DNA of 64,000 bases, taken from contig CM035406.1 of assembly GCA_020310875.1 (NCBI GenBank), forward strand, positions 227,651,942-227,715,941, given 5' to 3'. Shown in pieces: positions 47,766 to 59,115 of this stretch (the stretch's first letter is position 1; each line of letters starts with the position of its first letter). The stretch comes from Ceratopteris richardii. Its lineage: Eukaryota; Streptophyta; Polypodiopsida; Polypodiales; Pteridaceae. The notes beneath the pieces are model-generated. The model saw only the letters and a list, made by a program, of their open reading frames with translations, ran no database searches and was not told the origin of the DNA. The translations under genes and the position numbers were made by a program.

Positions 47766-50267
47766 ATGAACCTTAGATCAGGGCGACATCTAGGGAGAGA
47801 TAGACAAAGCCTTAGGTCTTCAGAGGCCAGTGTCAACCACACTGCTAGGTCTTGGGCCCAGCAGTTGAGCCACCACTCATACTACCCTAGTTCTGAGACT
47901 AGTGAATCAGAGATGTCTCAAGGCATGGACAGACCTACGAGAAGTTCAGGAGTTCCATACTTGCACAGGGTAGAAGGCCCTTACAAAACGCAGTTGGAAT
48001 ACCTTAGGACCAATCGATTGGGTGCTAGCATCTATGAGGACGGCCTAGGAAGATCTGTGGTACAGATTAAGAATCCTGATCAATCCACTGGACTAGAGCA
48101 CCCAGCTGTCAAGTTTGAAAACAGAGCGTACTTAGACAAGGAAGGGACAATATATGTAGTCACCAGTCATCCAGAAAGGACTGATGAATTTGGGAATGTA
48201 GTCTCAGAATCGGACTTAGGTGACCTAGAGCAGGGAAACATGGGTGTAGAACCGAGGACCCCCCGAGGCAAATCTGTTCTCACTAGGATTGTCACACCAG
48301 AATGGGTTCCCCACGACAACAAGAGCATAGATCTGCTTTGGAACCGAGAAACTGACGAAGCCTTTTGGAGGTATAAATTTGATCGGCCAATTGATATAGG
48401 AACAATCATGATCTATGAGTTTAAGGATCCTGATAGCCCAGGCAGAGTGACCTACTTAGATCACGCTTCAGAGAGGATCTTTGTGGTGACAGAGAATGAT
48501 AGGCATGCTTACACTTGGAAGGGAGAATTTATTTTCCCCCAACCGAGATCTAATGTGTCCTATGGTCACCCTGGAGCGGGAACATCCCAAACTCATGGAA
48601 CTCAAAGAGACAGAGGTAGGGATAGGCCAGAAGTAAGCTTTGCCAACCTAGGGAGCAGAGAAAGAACCAGGATGGAAACAAATAGAGGAGAGCCTGAGGC
48701 ACTTAGAGCTCACAGGAATCAAAGAAATGCGGATGAGTTCCCTCTATCACGACCTAGAGAGCACACAAGGACTTTGAGACCGACTCAGCTAGTTAAGTCC
48801 ATGAAGAACTACTTCGATGGCACTCGAGACCCATACGATCATGTGGCAGAGTTTAGGCAAGTCTTGAGAGCAGAACAAGTGGAGGACCTATTCACACAAT
48901 ATAATGCCTTTGGTCTAACCCTTAGGAACACAGCCCTTACGTGGTTCCAACCATTGAATGAGAGACAGTTCAGGTGCATAGACCAACTCCTAGAGGCTTT
49001 CATTATTGAATTATCTAAGAGTGGCATTAGACATAATACCTCCTCATTGATTCACAGTTTCAAGCAGACCCCTCAAGAGACCGTGAGACTTGCAGGAAGA
49101 AGATTTAGGCAATATCTTGAAAGGTGCCCTGCTTCGAAGCTACCCACACCAGCTAAGCAAGTGGCTCTATTCTTGGACGGACTGCTAAGTACCAAATTAA
49201 GATCGTATGTGTACTTGAAGGACCCTAGGACCATAGAAGAGTGTGTACACATGTGCATTGACATTAAGGATAACCTAGGGGAAGAACTAGAGCTTTCCAA
49301 AATCTATAAGGACTCAGATAGTGCCTCTAGCCTCTCTTCCACGCAATCCACATCAATTGAGGAACTTGCGGAGAAAGTAGCTCAGAAACTAGGTGTCTCT
49401 AGTAAACAAATTCCTAGATTCGCCCCAGTCAAAAGGTGCTATACTTGTGGAGGCGACCATATGGCGAATGTCTGTCCCATTACGGCTCAACCCCAAGTAA
49501 ATCCGAGTAGCCAATACTGTACCATAGAGCGGAGATACACAAATCACACAGCACAAGATTGTCCATACAATAAGCAAGCAGTTAGGCAAACCTACTCTCA
49601 GCCATACCCTCAACAAGGCAGATACCAGAGTCAATATCCACCACAACAGTATACTAGGCCTCAAAATTACCAACCGCAATATCAAGCCCAACTGAGACCC
49701 CAGCCAGTGCTAGCTCAACAACCTCCAAACCCAGCTAATGTGATTCCTATAAAGTATACAGCAGCTGAGGAAAATTTGAATAGAGCTATAGTGCCAGTAA
49801 CACCACTGCTTTCAGAAAGTGACCCGAGCGATCGTAGCTTTGATTCTACACATGTTGATAGCCCCCAGGCTTACTACATGCAGTCTCCTGAACATGGGGA
49901 GTCCTACTATGGTGAAGAGCCAAATGAACCTAGTTGGGAGTCTGATTACACAAACGTCATGTATGCAAACCCCAACCCTAGACCCCAACCGAGGCAGGTA
50001 AGACCCCCATTTCCTAGAGGACCGTGCTACAGATGTCAGGGAGATCACCTCATCCGTGATTGTCCCTTACCTCCACCTACACAACCCCAGTCAGTGACAA
50101 TTCAAGGCTTTTGCCAAGATTGTGGGAAGGAGCATCTCTTACGAGACTGCCCAAAGAATCCTAATAATATGCCAAAAATCACTCCTATTAACATTATTGG
50201 GTTAGTGGTAGATTCCACAGGGAGTGTGACTTCCACTGCCCAAATGTTAGTGAAACGGAGAGCATGA
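47766..50267 (+). CDS. gag: Gypsy E Gag
   Basis: The 833-residue Gag (MNLRSGRHLGRD start) forms the virus-like particle of the element. The frame is open 21 bases further upstream but has no earlier ATG. The capsid-type domain is at about residues 340-520, with YFDGTRDPYDHVAEFRQV and 'TLRNTALTWFQPL'. Three zinc knuckles follow at about residues 557 (CYTCGGDHMANVC), 752 (CYRCQGDHLIRDC) and 782 (CQDCGKEHLLRDC). All are spaced CX2CX3HX4C, one residue shorter than the usual CX2CX4HX4C. Between the first and second is a Q/P/Y-rich linker. The stop TGA overlaps the ATG of the next ORF (ATGA at 50264-50267). The frame is uninterrupted. Confidence 0.9.
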   Translation: MNLRSGRHLGRDRQSLRSSEASVNHTARSWAQQLSHHSYYPSSETSESEMSQGMDRPTRSSGVPYLHRVEGPYKTQLEYLRTNRLGASIYEDGLGRSVVQIKNPDQSTGLEHPAVKFENRAYLDKEGTIYVVTSHPERTDEFGNVVSESDLGDLEQGNMGVEPRTPRGKSVLTRIVTPEWVPHDNKSIDLLWNRETDEAFWRYKFDRPIDIGTIMIYEFKDPDSPGRVTYLDHASERIFVVTENDRHAYTWKGEFIFPQPRSNVSYGHPGAGTSQTHGTQRDRGRDRPEVSFANLGSRERTRMETNRGEPEALRAHRNQRNADEFPLSRPREHTRTLRPTQLVKSMKNYFDGTRDPYDHVAEFRQVLRAEQVEDLFTQYNAFGLTLRNTALTWFQPLNERQFRCIDQLLEAFIIELSKSGIRHNTSSLIHSFKQTPQETVRLAGRRFRQYLERCPASKLPTPAKQVALFLDGLLSTKLRSYVYLKDPRTIEECVHMCIDIKDNLGEELELSKIYKDSDSASSLSSTQSTSIEELAEKVAQKLGVSSKQIPRFAPVKRCYTCGGDHMANVCPITAQPQVNPSSQYCTIERRYTNHTAQDCPYNKQAVRQTYSQPYPQQGRYQSQYPPQQYTRPQNYQPQYQAQLRPQPVLAQQPPNPANVIPIKYTAAEENLNRAIVPVTPLLSESDPSDRSFDSTHVDSPQAYYMQSPEHGESYYGEEPNEPSWESDYTNVMYANPNPRPQPRQVRPPFPRGPCYRCQGDHLIRDCPLPPPTQPQSVTIQGFCQDCGKEHLLRDCPKNPNNMPKITPINIIGLVVDSTGSVTSTAQMLVKRRA

Positions 50268-52537
50268 CAAAGAAGAGGACTAGAGCTTGGAGAGATAGTC
50301 GTGAAAGAATGAAAAGGCAATGGGCAAAAAAGATGAATGAACTCGAGGAAAGCCTCAGAGAAACAAAGGCCAGGATAACTCAACTCACATCTCAAACTCC
50401 CTCTCACACTACCCCACCTCCACCATTCCCAACTCCATCCGACCCGCCACCTTCCAACCCGCCTCACCTAATGCCACCACCCCCTAGAGTAGGATCAGTC
50501 CTAGCAGATCCCACTCCCGAGGACCTTAATATGATGCTTAAAGCATATCAGGCCAGAATCCAAGAAGGGCCAAACGTAACTGATCATGAAAAGTGTTACC
50601 CTAGAGCAAAACTAGAGCTAGAACGAACCAAAATTTGTGCTAAGATGGTGGAATTGGCTCAGACCATGTTTGAGGCCAGTCGCCTATTTAACATCTCTAG
50701 TTCAGCGAAGACACAGTTGCACTTTGATGGACTGTTAGAAAGAATAGAGAAGCTGATTGCACAATCAGAAAAGGAACCCGCCTCTCAACATAAGGACAAG
50801 GCAAGTGAAGGAGCAAGTCTTCCTGCCCGGGAAGCCTATGTGCCTGAAGCCTATGTGCCTGAAGCCTATGTGCCTGAAGCCTATGCACCTAACTCTACGG
50901 AGCCAGACACATCATCTTCTATGAATCGGTTCACACCAGAGTTCCTACGAGAGATTCAAGAAGACAAATGGGCTAAGGAAAGTGAAGTCCCTCCTCCCAT
51001 TGAACTTGTGGATGATGCACATGACCAATTCCCACAAGACATCCCATCCATTTATGAGGAGCAAGAGAGCATCCACTCTCAGGAAAGATTAGACTTTGAG
51101 TCTAATTCTTTACAAGAATTACCCCACTTCACAAGCCCATGGGAAGCTAAGTCTACTTGTATGAGAGCACCCACGGTCATGGTAAGAAATGAAGACTCGA
51201 TCATACCTAGGAACACAGAGGTAGTGAAAAACACTAAAGTACAGTGCAACCTCACCTTAGAAGAGCTACTCAAAGTAAGGCCAGAACTATGGAAACATGT
51301 AGCCAAACAAGTACCAGAGATAGCAAAACCTCGTTCCCAGGTAGGATCCCAGAGAACAGTGCCAGAAATACCCTTGGACAAGATAGGAGACATGAGTGAG
51401 GGCAAAGAGGGAAACACATATCTTCCTATCACTCATCAAGGATACACCACCAAGGCCATTCTAGACTCAGGCGCAGGTGTTGCAATTGCTACCACTTCCC
51501 TATGGAAGCGTTGGGGCAAGCCAACACTCAGGCCCACAAGGATGAAATTGCAAATGGCCGATGGTCACATAGAGAGACCCCTAGGGCTGTTAGAAGGAAT
51601 AACTCTCACCACCTGTGGTGTTGAGTTCGAGCACACATTTGCTATATGCGATTTTAGCAAAAATCATGCCTATGAGATGATTTTGGGAAGACCATTTATG
51701 CGGCAGTTGCAAGTGGTACAGGATTGGGGAACCAGTTCCTTGTATCTGCAACACTTAGGTGTTACAACCAAAGTCAATCTCAAGGATTACTCTCATAGAG
51801 ATGTCCCTCCTATCCAATGGAACCCCATCCATAGAGCCAGAGATGATACGGAATCGGTGCATTCCCTAGGATCAGGATCCTCATGGATGCATGAAGACAC
51901 CCACTTATGGATGTGCAAAGTGGCAGTAGAAGAGGAGAAAAGAGAAAAGGCCAGAGAAATAGGTGCAAACGAAACACATAGACCCATTCAAGACCCAGCC
52001 TATGCACCTGTAGTATTTCTTGATGAGGAATTTGAACCCCATGGCTGGGCAAAAATCTTAGCAATAATGGATGTAGCCATCAATGAGGAACAATGGACAC
52101 CCCACTGTGATGAGGATGGCTATGACATTTCAGTCTTCTCCATAGAGCCAATCATGGGAGAGGCGGTGTTAGAAGAGTGCAAACCTAGCCCTGATGCATT
52201 TGAGGATGCAAGTGACTCCGACCTAGAGTCAATCATTATGGACCCACCTTTTGCATCAGATGAAGAATACTTCTATGAAGTAGAATTTCAACCCCAGAGG
52301 CACGGAGAGCTTACAAAAGACGTAAGGCTAGCCACACATGTAACCCCTAAGGAAGAAGGAAAGAAAAGGAAGAAGAAAGAAGTCACACAAGAAGAGGAGG
52401 AATCTTTGTTTGAGGTCCCAAAAAATTTTAAGAAGTATGAGATAGATGACAGGAGAGTCATGATCAGAAGCCTAAACGAGAGGCACAATCAGGAGAGGCC
52501 TATGATAACAAAGAAACCACAAAGAAAATTGTGGTAG
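50264..52537 (+). CDS. Gypsy E protease-containing ORF2
   Basis: An intact 757-residue frame separate from gag and RT. The N-terminus is basic with a short coiled coil (to about residue 45), followed by a proline-rich stretch. About residues 190-207 hold four tandem EAYVP-type repeats (15 bp each, 50828-50889). An aspartic protease domain has 'AILDSGAGVAIATT' at about residue 400 (active-site D in DSGA) and the paired 'MILGRPFM' at about 470. The C-terminal third is acidic and ends with a KKRKKKE basic patch. The ATG overlaps the gag stop. The stop TAG is followed two bases later by the ATG of the RT frame. The long N-terminal region upstream of the protease is of unknown role. Confidence 0.85.
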   Translation: MTKKRTRAWRDSRERMKRQWAKKMNELEESLRETKARITQLTSQTPSHTTPPPPFPTPSDPPPSNPPHLMPPPPRVGSVLADPTPEDLNMMLKAYQARIQEGPNVTDHEKCYPRAKLELERTKICAKMVELAQTMFEASRLFNISSSAKTQLHFDGLLERIEKLIAQSEKEPASQHKDKASEGASLPAREAYVPEAYVPEAYVPEAYAPNSTEPDTSSSMNRFTPEFLREIQEDKWAKESEVPPPIELVDDAHDQFPQDIPSIYEEQESIHSQERLDFESNSLQELPHFTSPWEAKSTCMRAPTVMVRNEDSIIPRNTEVVKNTKVQCNLTLEELLKVRPELWKHVAKQVPEIAKPRSQVGSQRTVPEIPLDKIGDMSEGKEGNTYLPITHQGYTTKAILDSGAGVAIATTSLWKRWGKPTLRPTRMKLQMADGHIERPLGLLEGITLTTCGVEFEHTFAICDFSKNHAYEMILGRPFMRQLQVVQDWGTSSLYLQHLGVTTKVNLKDYSHRDVPPIQWNPIHRARDDTESVHSLGSGSSWMHEDTHLWMCKVAVEEEKREKAREIGANETHRPIQDPAYAPVVFLDEEFEPHGWAKILAIMDVAINEEQWTPHCDEDGYDISVFSIEPIMGEAVLEECKPSPDAFEDASDSDLESIIMDPPFASDEEYFYEVEFQPQRHGELTKDVRLATHVTPKEEGKKRKKKEVTQEEEESLFEVPKNFKKYEIDDRRVMIRSLNERHNQERPMITKKPQRKLW

Positions 52538-52539
52538 CC

Positions 52540-54622
52540 ATGGAAGAAGGAGAAGAGAGATGCACTTACATAGGACATGACCTGACGGAAGAAGAAGAGA
52601 AAGAATTGATAGCCTTGCTAAGAGAATACAGAGATGTGTTCGCTTGGAGTTATAAGGACTTGAAAGGTGTGGACCCTGACATATGCTCACACACCATCCC
52701 CATGACCTCAGATGCCAAACCCTTTAAGCAAAAGCCATATACATACAATGATAATTACGCTGCCAAGATCAAAGAGGAGATAGATAGACTGGTTGAAGCT
52801 GGATTTATCTATGAAATTGAGCACACTGAATGGGTATCCCCCATTGTTGTGGTGCCCAAGAAAAATGGAAAGCTGCGTGTATGCATTAACCTGAAGAAGG
52901 TTAATGCAGCCACAATTCGAGATAACTATCCGCTTCCTATTACAGAGCATCTTTTAGAAAGAGTAGCAGGCAAGGAAGTGTACAGCTTCCTCGATGGATT
53001 TTTGGGCTACAATCAAGTAGCCATAGCTCCAAAAGATCAGCATAAGACGGCATTTGCCACTGAATGGGGCATATTTGCCTTTAGAGTAATGCCATTTGGG
53101 CTTACCAATGCACCAAAAACCTTCCAGAGGCTGATGTGCCATGTATTTAAGGAGTTCCTGAGGAAGAATTTAGAAGTCTATGTTGATGATCTTTGTGCTC
53201 ATTCCAACATTAGACAAACCCATATCCCTGAACTCAGACAAATCTTTGACAAATGTAGAGAATATCAGGTCTGCTTGAACCCAGAAAAGTGTGTTTTCAT
53301 GGTCAAACAAGGCAAGATTCTCGGACACATAGTGTCAAGGAATGGCATATCCACCGATGAAGAGAAAGTGAGAGCCATAGCCAAGTTACCTAGACCAAAG
53401 AACGTCAAGGAAGTGCAAGCCTTCATGGGGCATTGTGGTTATTACCGCCGGTTCATTCATATGTACGCTGTCATTGCAAAGCCCATGTATGGACTCTTGA
53501 CTAACTTTGAGTGGACTGATGAATGTGAGAACTCCTTCAATGAGCTCAAACGGCGATTGTGTTCAGCACCAATCTTGACCACCCCGGATTGGAACAAGCC
53601 ATTCCATGTTCACGTGGATGCATCCAATTATGCTATTGGGTGTGTACTCGCACAACCTACGGGTGAAGGTAATATGTATCTTCCAATTGCCTATGCTAGT
53701 AGACAATTGAATGCAGCTGAACGAAATTATACCACTACTGAGAGAGAAGGACTAGGCATGGTATATGCGGTTAAAAAGTTTAGACATTATCTGCTTGCAA
53801 ATAAGTTTAAACTTTTTACTGATCATCAGGCATTGTTGTACTTGGTAAACAAGCCATGCAATACAGGAAGATTAGTAAGATGGTTTCTCTTACTAACGGA
53901 ATATGATTTCGAGGTTGTGGTAAGGAAAGGGAGGACTCATTTGAGAGCTGACCACCTTTCTAGGCTCACATCGGGAGAGGCCCCACAAGGAGTGTCAGAT
54001 GACCTTCCTGATGCTTACTTGTTTAATTTGGAAGTGGTGCCACAGTGGGCTAAGCCACTAGTGCCAGTATCGACATACGGGCCTAATCACCCAGTAATAA
54101 ACACACAGGATAGAGAGGTAGTAAAAGCCCAGAAGTATCACATCATGGCTAGAAGTATGTACAAGCACACAGATCAAGGGATCTTGGCTTGTTGTGTGGA
54201 AGAGGATGAGTGCGCTAAATGGTTGCAACTAGCACATGTAGGTGCATTAGAGCAACACTACTCAAAGCAACGAACCCTACAGACACTAAGGAGACTCGGA
54301 GTACATTGGCCGACTATGGAAGTTGATGTCCAAAAGTTGTGCAAGGAATGCCCAATCTGCTGCACTAAACCACCTGTGGAACATGCCACTCTTTATCAAG
54401 TGTCCATAGTGCCGGATTGGAGTGAACCACTAGTATCCTTTCTGAGGACGAAAACATTCCCTCCAGACATGACTCTGGCTAGGAAAAGGAGTTTAGAACA
54501 AGAAGCCCAGGATTACTCACTCATTGGTGATAATTTATACAAGCGTGGTAAGGATGGTTACCTGAGACTGTGTGTCCATGAAAGTGAATATCTCAAGATC
54601 TTGGAAACTGCTCACCAAGGTG
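52540..54622 (+). CDS. pol: Gypsy E RT-RNase H (pol), interrupted by Copia B
   Basis: The start ATG lies in GCCATGG, two bases after the ORF2 stop. About 694 codons remain to the Copia B insertion. The RT domain (about residues 85-260) has VVVPKKNGKLRVCIN, SFLDGFLGYNQ (catalytic D about 152), MPFGLTNAPKTF and YVDDL (about 214-218). RNase H (about 355-475) has VHVDASNYAIG, 'TTTEREGLGMVYAVKKF' and LFTDHQALL. Between about 560 and 620 is an integrase-type zinc-finger text (CVEEDECAKWL, then 'LCKECPICCTK'). The frame continues across the insertion into the integrase at 60620. Removing the element and one TSD copy (5997 bases) keeps phase. Confidence 0.88.
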
Positions 54623-54920
54623 TGAAGTATTTCGATGGCGATGCACCACACTGCACTCTCCTTCTCGAGAGCTCCACGACGATATGCTCGGAGTAGAAAA
54701 CCGAGCTCCTGACGCCACACACAGTACTCCGCACTGAGGTTGTAGAATACGCAGAAAAACGCAGTACACAGGGAGCACGAAGACAGACTTCTTAGGTCTT
54801 ACAAATGCGGTCGAACTTACAGTCTGTGACTGACCAGGCCACTATATGTTTTATTAAAGAACATATACAAAGAAATGTCCGGTGGCCATTTGGCCTTTCA
54901 CATGGACACTAACGGTAACA
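54623..54920 (-). repeat. 3' LTR of Copia B
   Basis: 298 bp, starting TGAAGTATT and ending AACA on the plus strand. It differs from its partner by a few transitions and one transversion. It holds an AATAAA-type signal in sense and the GGCCATTTGGCC inverted repeat. Confidence 0.96.
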
Positions 54921-54935
54921 ATCTCCCACTAAAGG
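54921..54935 (-). other. Polypurine tract of Copia B
   Basis: On the minus strand it reads CCTTTAGTGGGAGAT directly next to the 3' LTR. It is identical to the tract in Copia A (2815-2829) and is the plus-strand primer site for reverse transcription. Confidence 0.85.
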
Positions 54936-55068
54936 CCAATATGGCCAGAGTAACTATGGGAGAAAAAAGAAAGAATGATAAAGAATACCTGAGTGTAAGT
55001 ATACAAACTATACCTCCCACCTGATGGGCATGTTACACAATATACAAGTGACTGCGTAAGATCAAGAA

Positions 55069-58000
55069 TCAAGTAACCCCCATCAAGTGACAACAGTGTC
55101 GAAAGCTATCCTGTGGTAGAGCTTTAGTCAAAGCATCTGCAGCATTATCTCGAGTGTGAACCTTCTCAAGAATAATGCTCTCAGTGGCTAAGCAATCTCT
55201 AATGAAGTGATATCTCACCTCAATGTGCTTGGTCTTTGCATGATAGACCGGATTCTTAGCCAAAGCAATAGCACTCTGACTATCACTGAGCAAGTGAGGT
55301 ACATGCTGAGGCAAACCCATATCACAAGCAAGACGAGAAAGCCACAATGCTTCCTTACATGCCTCACTTGCTGCAACATACTCTGCTTCTATGGTGGAAA
55401 CAGCTGTACATTCTTGAAGACGAGATCTCCAAGAGATAGCACCTCCAGCAAAATGAAAAATGTACCCTGATGTAGACTTACGATTGTCTACACAAACAGC
55501 ATAGTCAGAATCTGTGTAACCAATAATGGATGCTTTCCCTCTACCTAAGCATAGACACTTGTCCTTAGTGCCACTCAGATATCTCAAAATCATTTTGACC
55601 GCTTCCCAATGTTTCTTGCCAGGATTAGACATATATCTGCTCACAACTCCCACTGCAAATGTAATGTCTGGTCTCGTAGCTACCATAGCATACATGAGAC
55701 TACCAACAGCAGACTGATAGGGAATTTTGGTCATGAATTCCTTTTCCTCATCTGATTTGGGGCAGTCATCCTTGCTCAATTTCACATATGTGGGTAAAGG
55801 TGTACTCAATGCCTTTCCACCCTACATATTGAATCGATGAAGTACTTTGGATATGTACTCACTTTGAGACAAGTATATGCATCTTTTACTCCTATCACGA
55901 GTGATGCGCATGCCAAGAATATGTTTGGCATCCCCCAAATCCTTCATATCAAATGTCTGACTCAACTTCTTTTTGAGAATTGACAAATCATAAGAGGACT
56001 TCCCAGCAATCAACATATCATCGACGTAAAGTATCAAGCATATCAAGCTGCCATTAGAACATCTCTTTGTGTAGAGACAATGATCCTCATTGCTCCGAGA
56101 ATAGCCTTGGGACTTCATAAAAGCATCAAACTTTTGGTACCATTGTCTAGGAGACTGTTTAAGTCCATACAAGCTCTTCTTGAGCTTACAAACTAGACTT
56201 TCCTTGCCAGGAACTACATAACCCTCTGGTTGTTCCATATAGATCTCATCTGTAAGATCTCCATGCAAGAAAGCTGTTTTCACATCCATTTGGACTAGCT
56301 CTAAGTCCTCCATTGCAACGAATCCAAGCAACATGCGCAAAGTAGTCATCTTGACCACTGGAGAGAAGATTTCCTCAAAATCAACACCATGTTGTTGCTT
56401 AAAACCCTTTGCAACAAGTCGTGCTTTATATTTTGGAGAAGCACTATCTGATGTGAATTTCAGCTTATATACCCATTTACATGGTAAAGCTTTCCTGCCC
56501 TTTGGCAAAGGTACTAAGTCCCAAGTACCATTCTTGTGAATAGAATCCAACTCACTCTTCATGGCACGCTCCCACTTGACATGATCCTCTGTCTGCATAG
56601 CCTCTTTGTAGCAAGAGGGCTCACCGGCATCTGTTAGCATAACAAAATCTAAACCTGGAACATATCTATCAGGTGGATATGAGACACGTGCAGAACGTCT
56701 CAATGGTTGCTGAACAGGAACATGTGCAGACTGACCTGAATGGACATTCTCTCAATGAACATCCCTATGTGTAGCATTTTTATGCATGCTAACCGGAGGA
56801 CTAGTATCCTCAAACACCACTCTTCTCACTTCAACCTCCTTAATCGGTTGTTTATGCATCTTAGACTCATTAAAAATGACATCACTACTTCTGATCACTG
56901 ACCGTGTTTCAGGATCCCATAAGCGATATCCAAATTGTCCTTCTCGACCATATCCAAGAAAAATGCATTTCTTTGACTTATGGTCCAACTTTTGTCTAAG
57001 ATTCTTGGGTATATGAACATATGCTTCACACCCAAAAACTCGAAGATGATCATAATATGGTGGTTTCCCTGTCCATAACTCTTGTGCCACTTTCAGACCT
57101 TTGGCAGTACTAGGTGAAAGGTTAATCACATGAACTGCAGTCAATACTGCTTCTGCCCAAAAACCTTGTGAGAGGTTTGCATGATGCAACATAGAGACTA
57201 CTCTATCTTGAATAGTTCTATTCATCCTCTCAGCTACACCATTCTGTACTGGGGTATAAGGAGCTGTAAACTCTCTACGAATCCCTCTACACTGACAGAA
57301 AAGGCTGAATTCATGTGAGGTATACTCACCCCCATTATCTGAACGTAAAGCCTTAAGCTTAGTTCCTTTTTCAGTCTCAACTGAAGCAAGCCATTTTCTG
57401 AAAGTAGGAAATACATCATCCTTCGATTTGATAGGATATACCCAGACTTTTCTAGTAGCATCATCTATGAAAGTGACAAAGTAAAGAGAACCACCTAAGG
57501 ACCTAGTGGGCATAGGACCACACACATCTGTATGAACAAGATCTAAAGGCTGAATTGAAGAGTCAATGTGCGTTTTATGCACATTTCTGGTTTGCTTTCC
57601 ATATTGACAATGCTCACAAAATGAAAAATCAAAGAAAGATAACACAGGTAAGTAGCCAGAACGAGAAAGATTTTCCATTCCACTACGAGATATATGGCCC
57701 AAACGACCATACCAAATACAAGCCATAGGCTGTTCAGTAACAGCTAACAAGTGTTCTTTCTGTGATACAAATAAAGGGTAAAGTGAGCCAACTTTCCTTC
57801 CTTTTGCAATAACCATATTGCCCTTTGATATACGAAAGGACTGAGCATAGAAGACCACCTTGTAACCAAGGTCATCAAGTTGACCAACTGACATCAAACT
57901 GCGTGATAACTGAGGTACATGGCGTACATTATGCATAGTAAATTTTGAACCGTCAATGAACTGCACAACCACATCTCCAATCCCCACAACATCACACTGG

Positions 58001-59115
58001 TAAGAGTCACCAAGTCTCACGGTACCAAGAGACTTTGCTGCATAATTAGAGAACCATTCTCTATGTGGTGTCACATGGAAAGAAGCACCAGAATCTAGCA
58101 GCCAGGTGTGGGAAAGAGAATCAGCCATAAGTGCCTCAGATGGCACAGTACTATCAAGTGTCAACACATCAGCATCATCAGAAATAGCATTAATTTCTTC
58201 AATCTTCACAGTCGAAGTAGATGGTGCAAGTAACTGTTTAACATGCCCATCAACATTCTGTCCTTTACCTTTAGCATTCTTTAATGCATAACAGTCTTTC
58301 TTCATGTGTCCTTTCTTATGACAATAATGGCATTCAATATCCCTCTTCCTTGATTTACTTCTGCTCTTATTCCGTTGACCATTCTTTTCCTTGTTCTTGC
58401 TCCTGCCACGTTGTTGATTCTTTCCTTGGTAAGAATCACGAACATTATATGCGTCTCCACTCTGAGTGCCAACCATAGATTTTCTACGAATCTCCTCACT
58501 CAAGAGTGCTCCACATATGTCATCATAGACGAGTTTACCACCTGGTGCACTATTGCTAATAGCTGTGCAAAATGTATCCCATGATGATGGCAGGGTGCAT
58601 AACAGCAATAGTGCTTTCATTTCATTGTCCATATCCATTTTTTGAGCCTGTAACTGGGAGAATATGGCATCAAACTCATTTAGATGAGCAGCAACACTAT
58701 CTGTGTCCTTCATACGAAGGTCGTATAATTTTCTCATCAGATATACTTTATTTGATGCCGTCTCTTTTTCATATGTATTGCATAACTTCTTCCAAAGCTC
58801 CTCTGCACTTTCACAGTCTAATACTGTAAAGTTACTATCTGCTAGGTGCAAGCGAATGGTAGACCTGGCCATTTCATCTAACTCATCCCAATCATCTTCA
58901 TCCATGTCAGCAGGCTTCTTTGAAATCCCATTTACTGGCTTCCATTGCCTTCTTTGAATCAACACATCTTTAATCTGATTCTTCCATAGAGCAAAGTTTG
59001 TGCCATCAAATTTTCGGATCTCAAAATGGTGTTTGCCCTGCAAGTTATAGCTCCTCCTCGGAACGCTAGCACTAGACCCTGATCCACCGGATGTGCCTGA
59101 GACCTCTGATACCAT
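55069..59115 (-). pseudogene. pol: Copia B gag-pol with two in-frame stops
   Basis: One minus-strand frame of about 1349 codons, split by TGA (56752-56754) and TAG (55822-55824), with no frameshift. First part (787 residues): Tnt1-like gag, zinc knuckle CHYCHKKGHMKKDC (about 262-275) and protease WLLDSGASFHVT (D about 341). The pre-integrase finger is WYGRLGH...CEHC, in which Y replaces the first zinc-binding H. The integrase D,D35E triad is complete (D about 530 in HTDVCGP, D593 in RSDNGGE, E629 in NGVAERM). Second part (56703-55822): RT with MDVKTAFLHG and YVDDMLIAG. Third part (55809-55069): end of RT and RNase H (DSDYAV, STIEAEY). The TGA sits between integrase and RT, the TAG between RT and RNase H. 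It probably cannot make a full polyprotein unless the stops are read through. Confidence 0.93.

Noticed and set aside
50267..50270. Canonical -1 ribosomal slippery site at the gag/ORF2 junction
   Set aside because: No X XXY YYZ heptamer was seen near either ORF junction, so stop/start coupling is mentioned instead, as inference.
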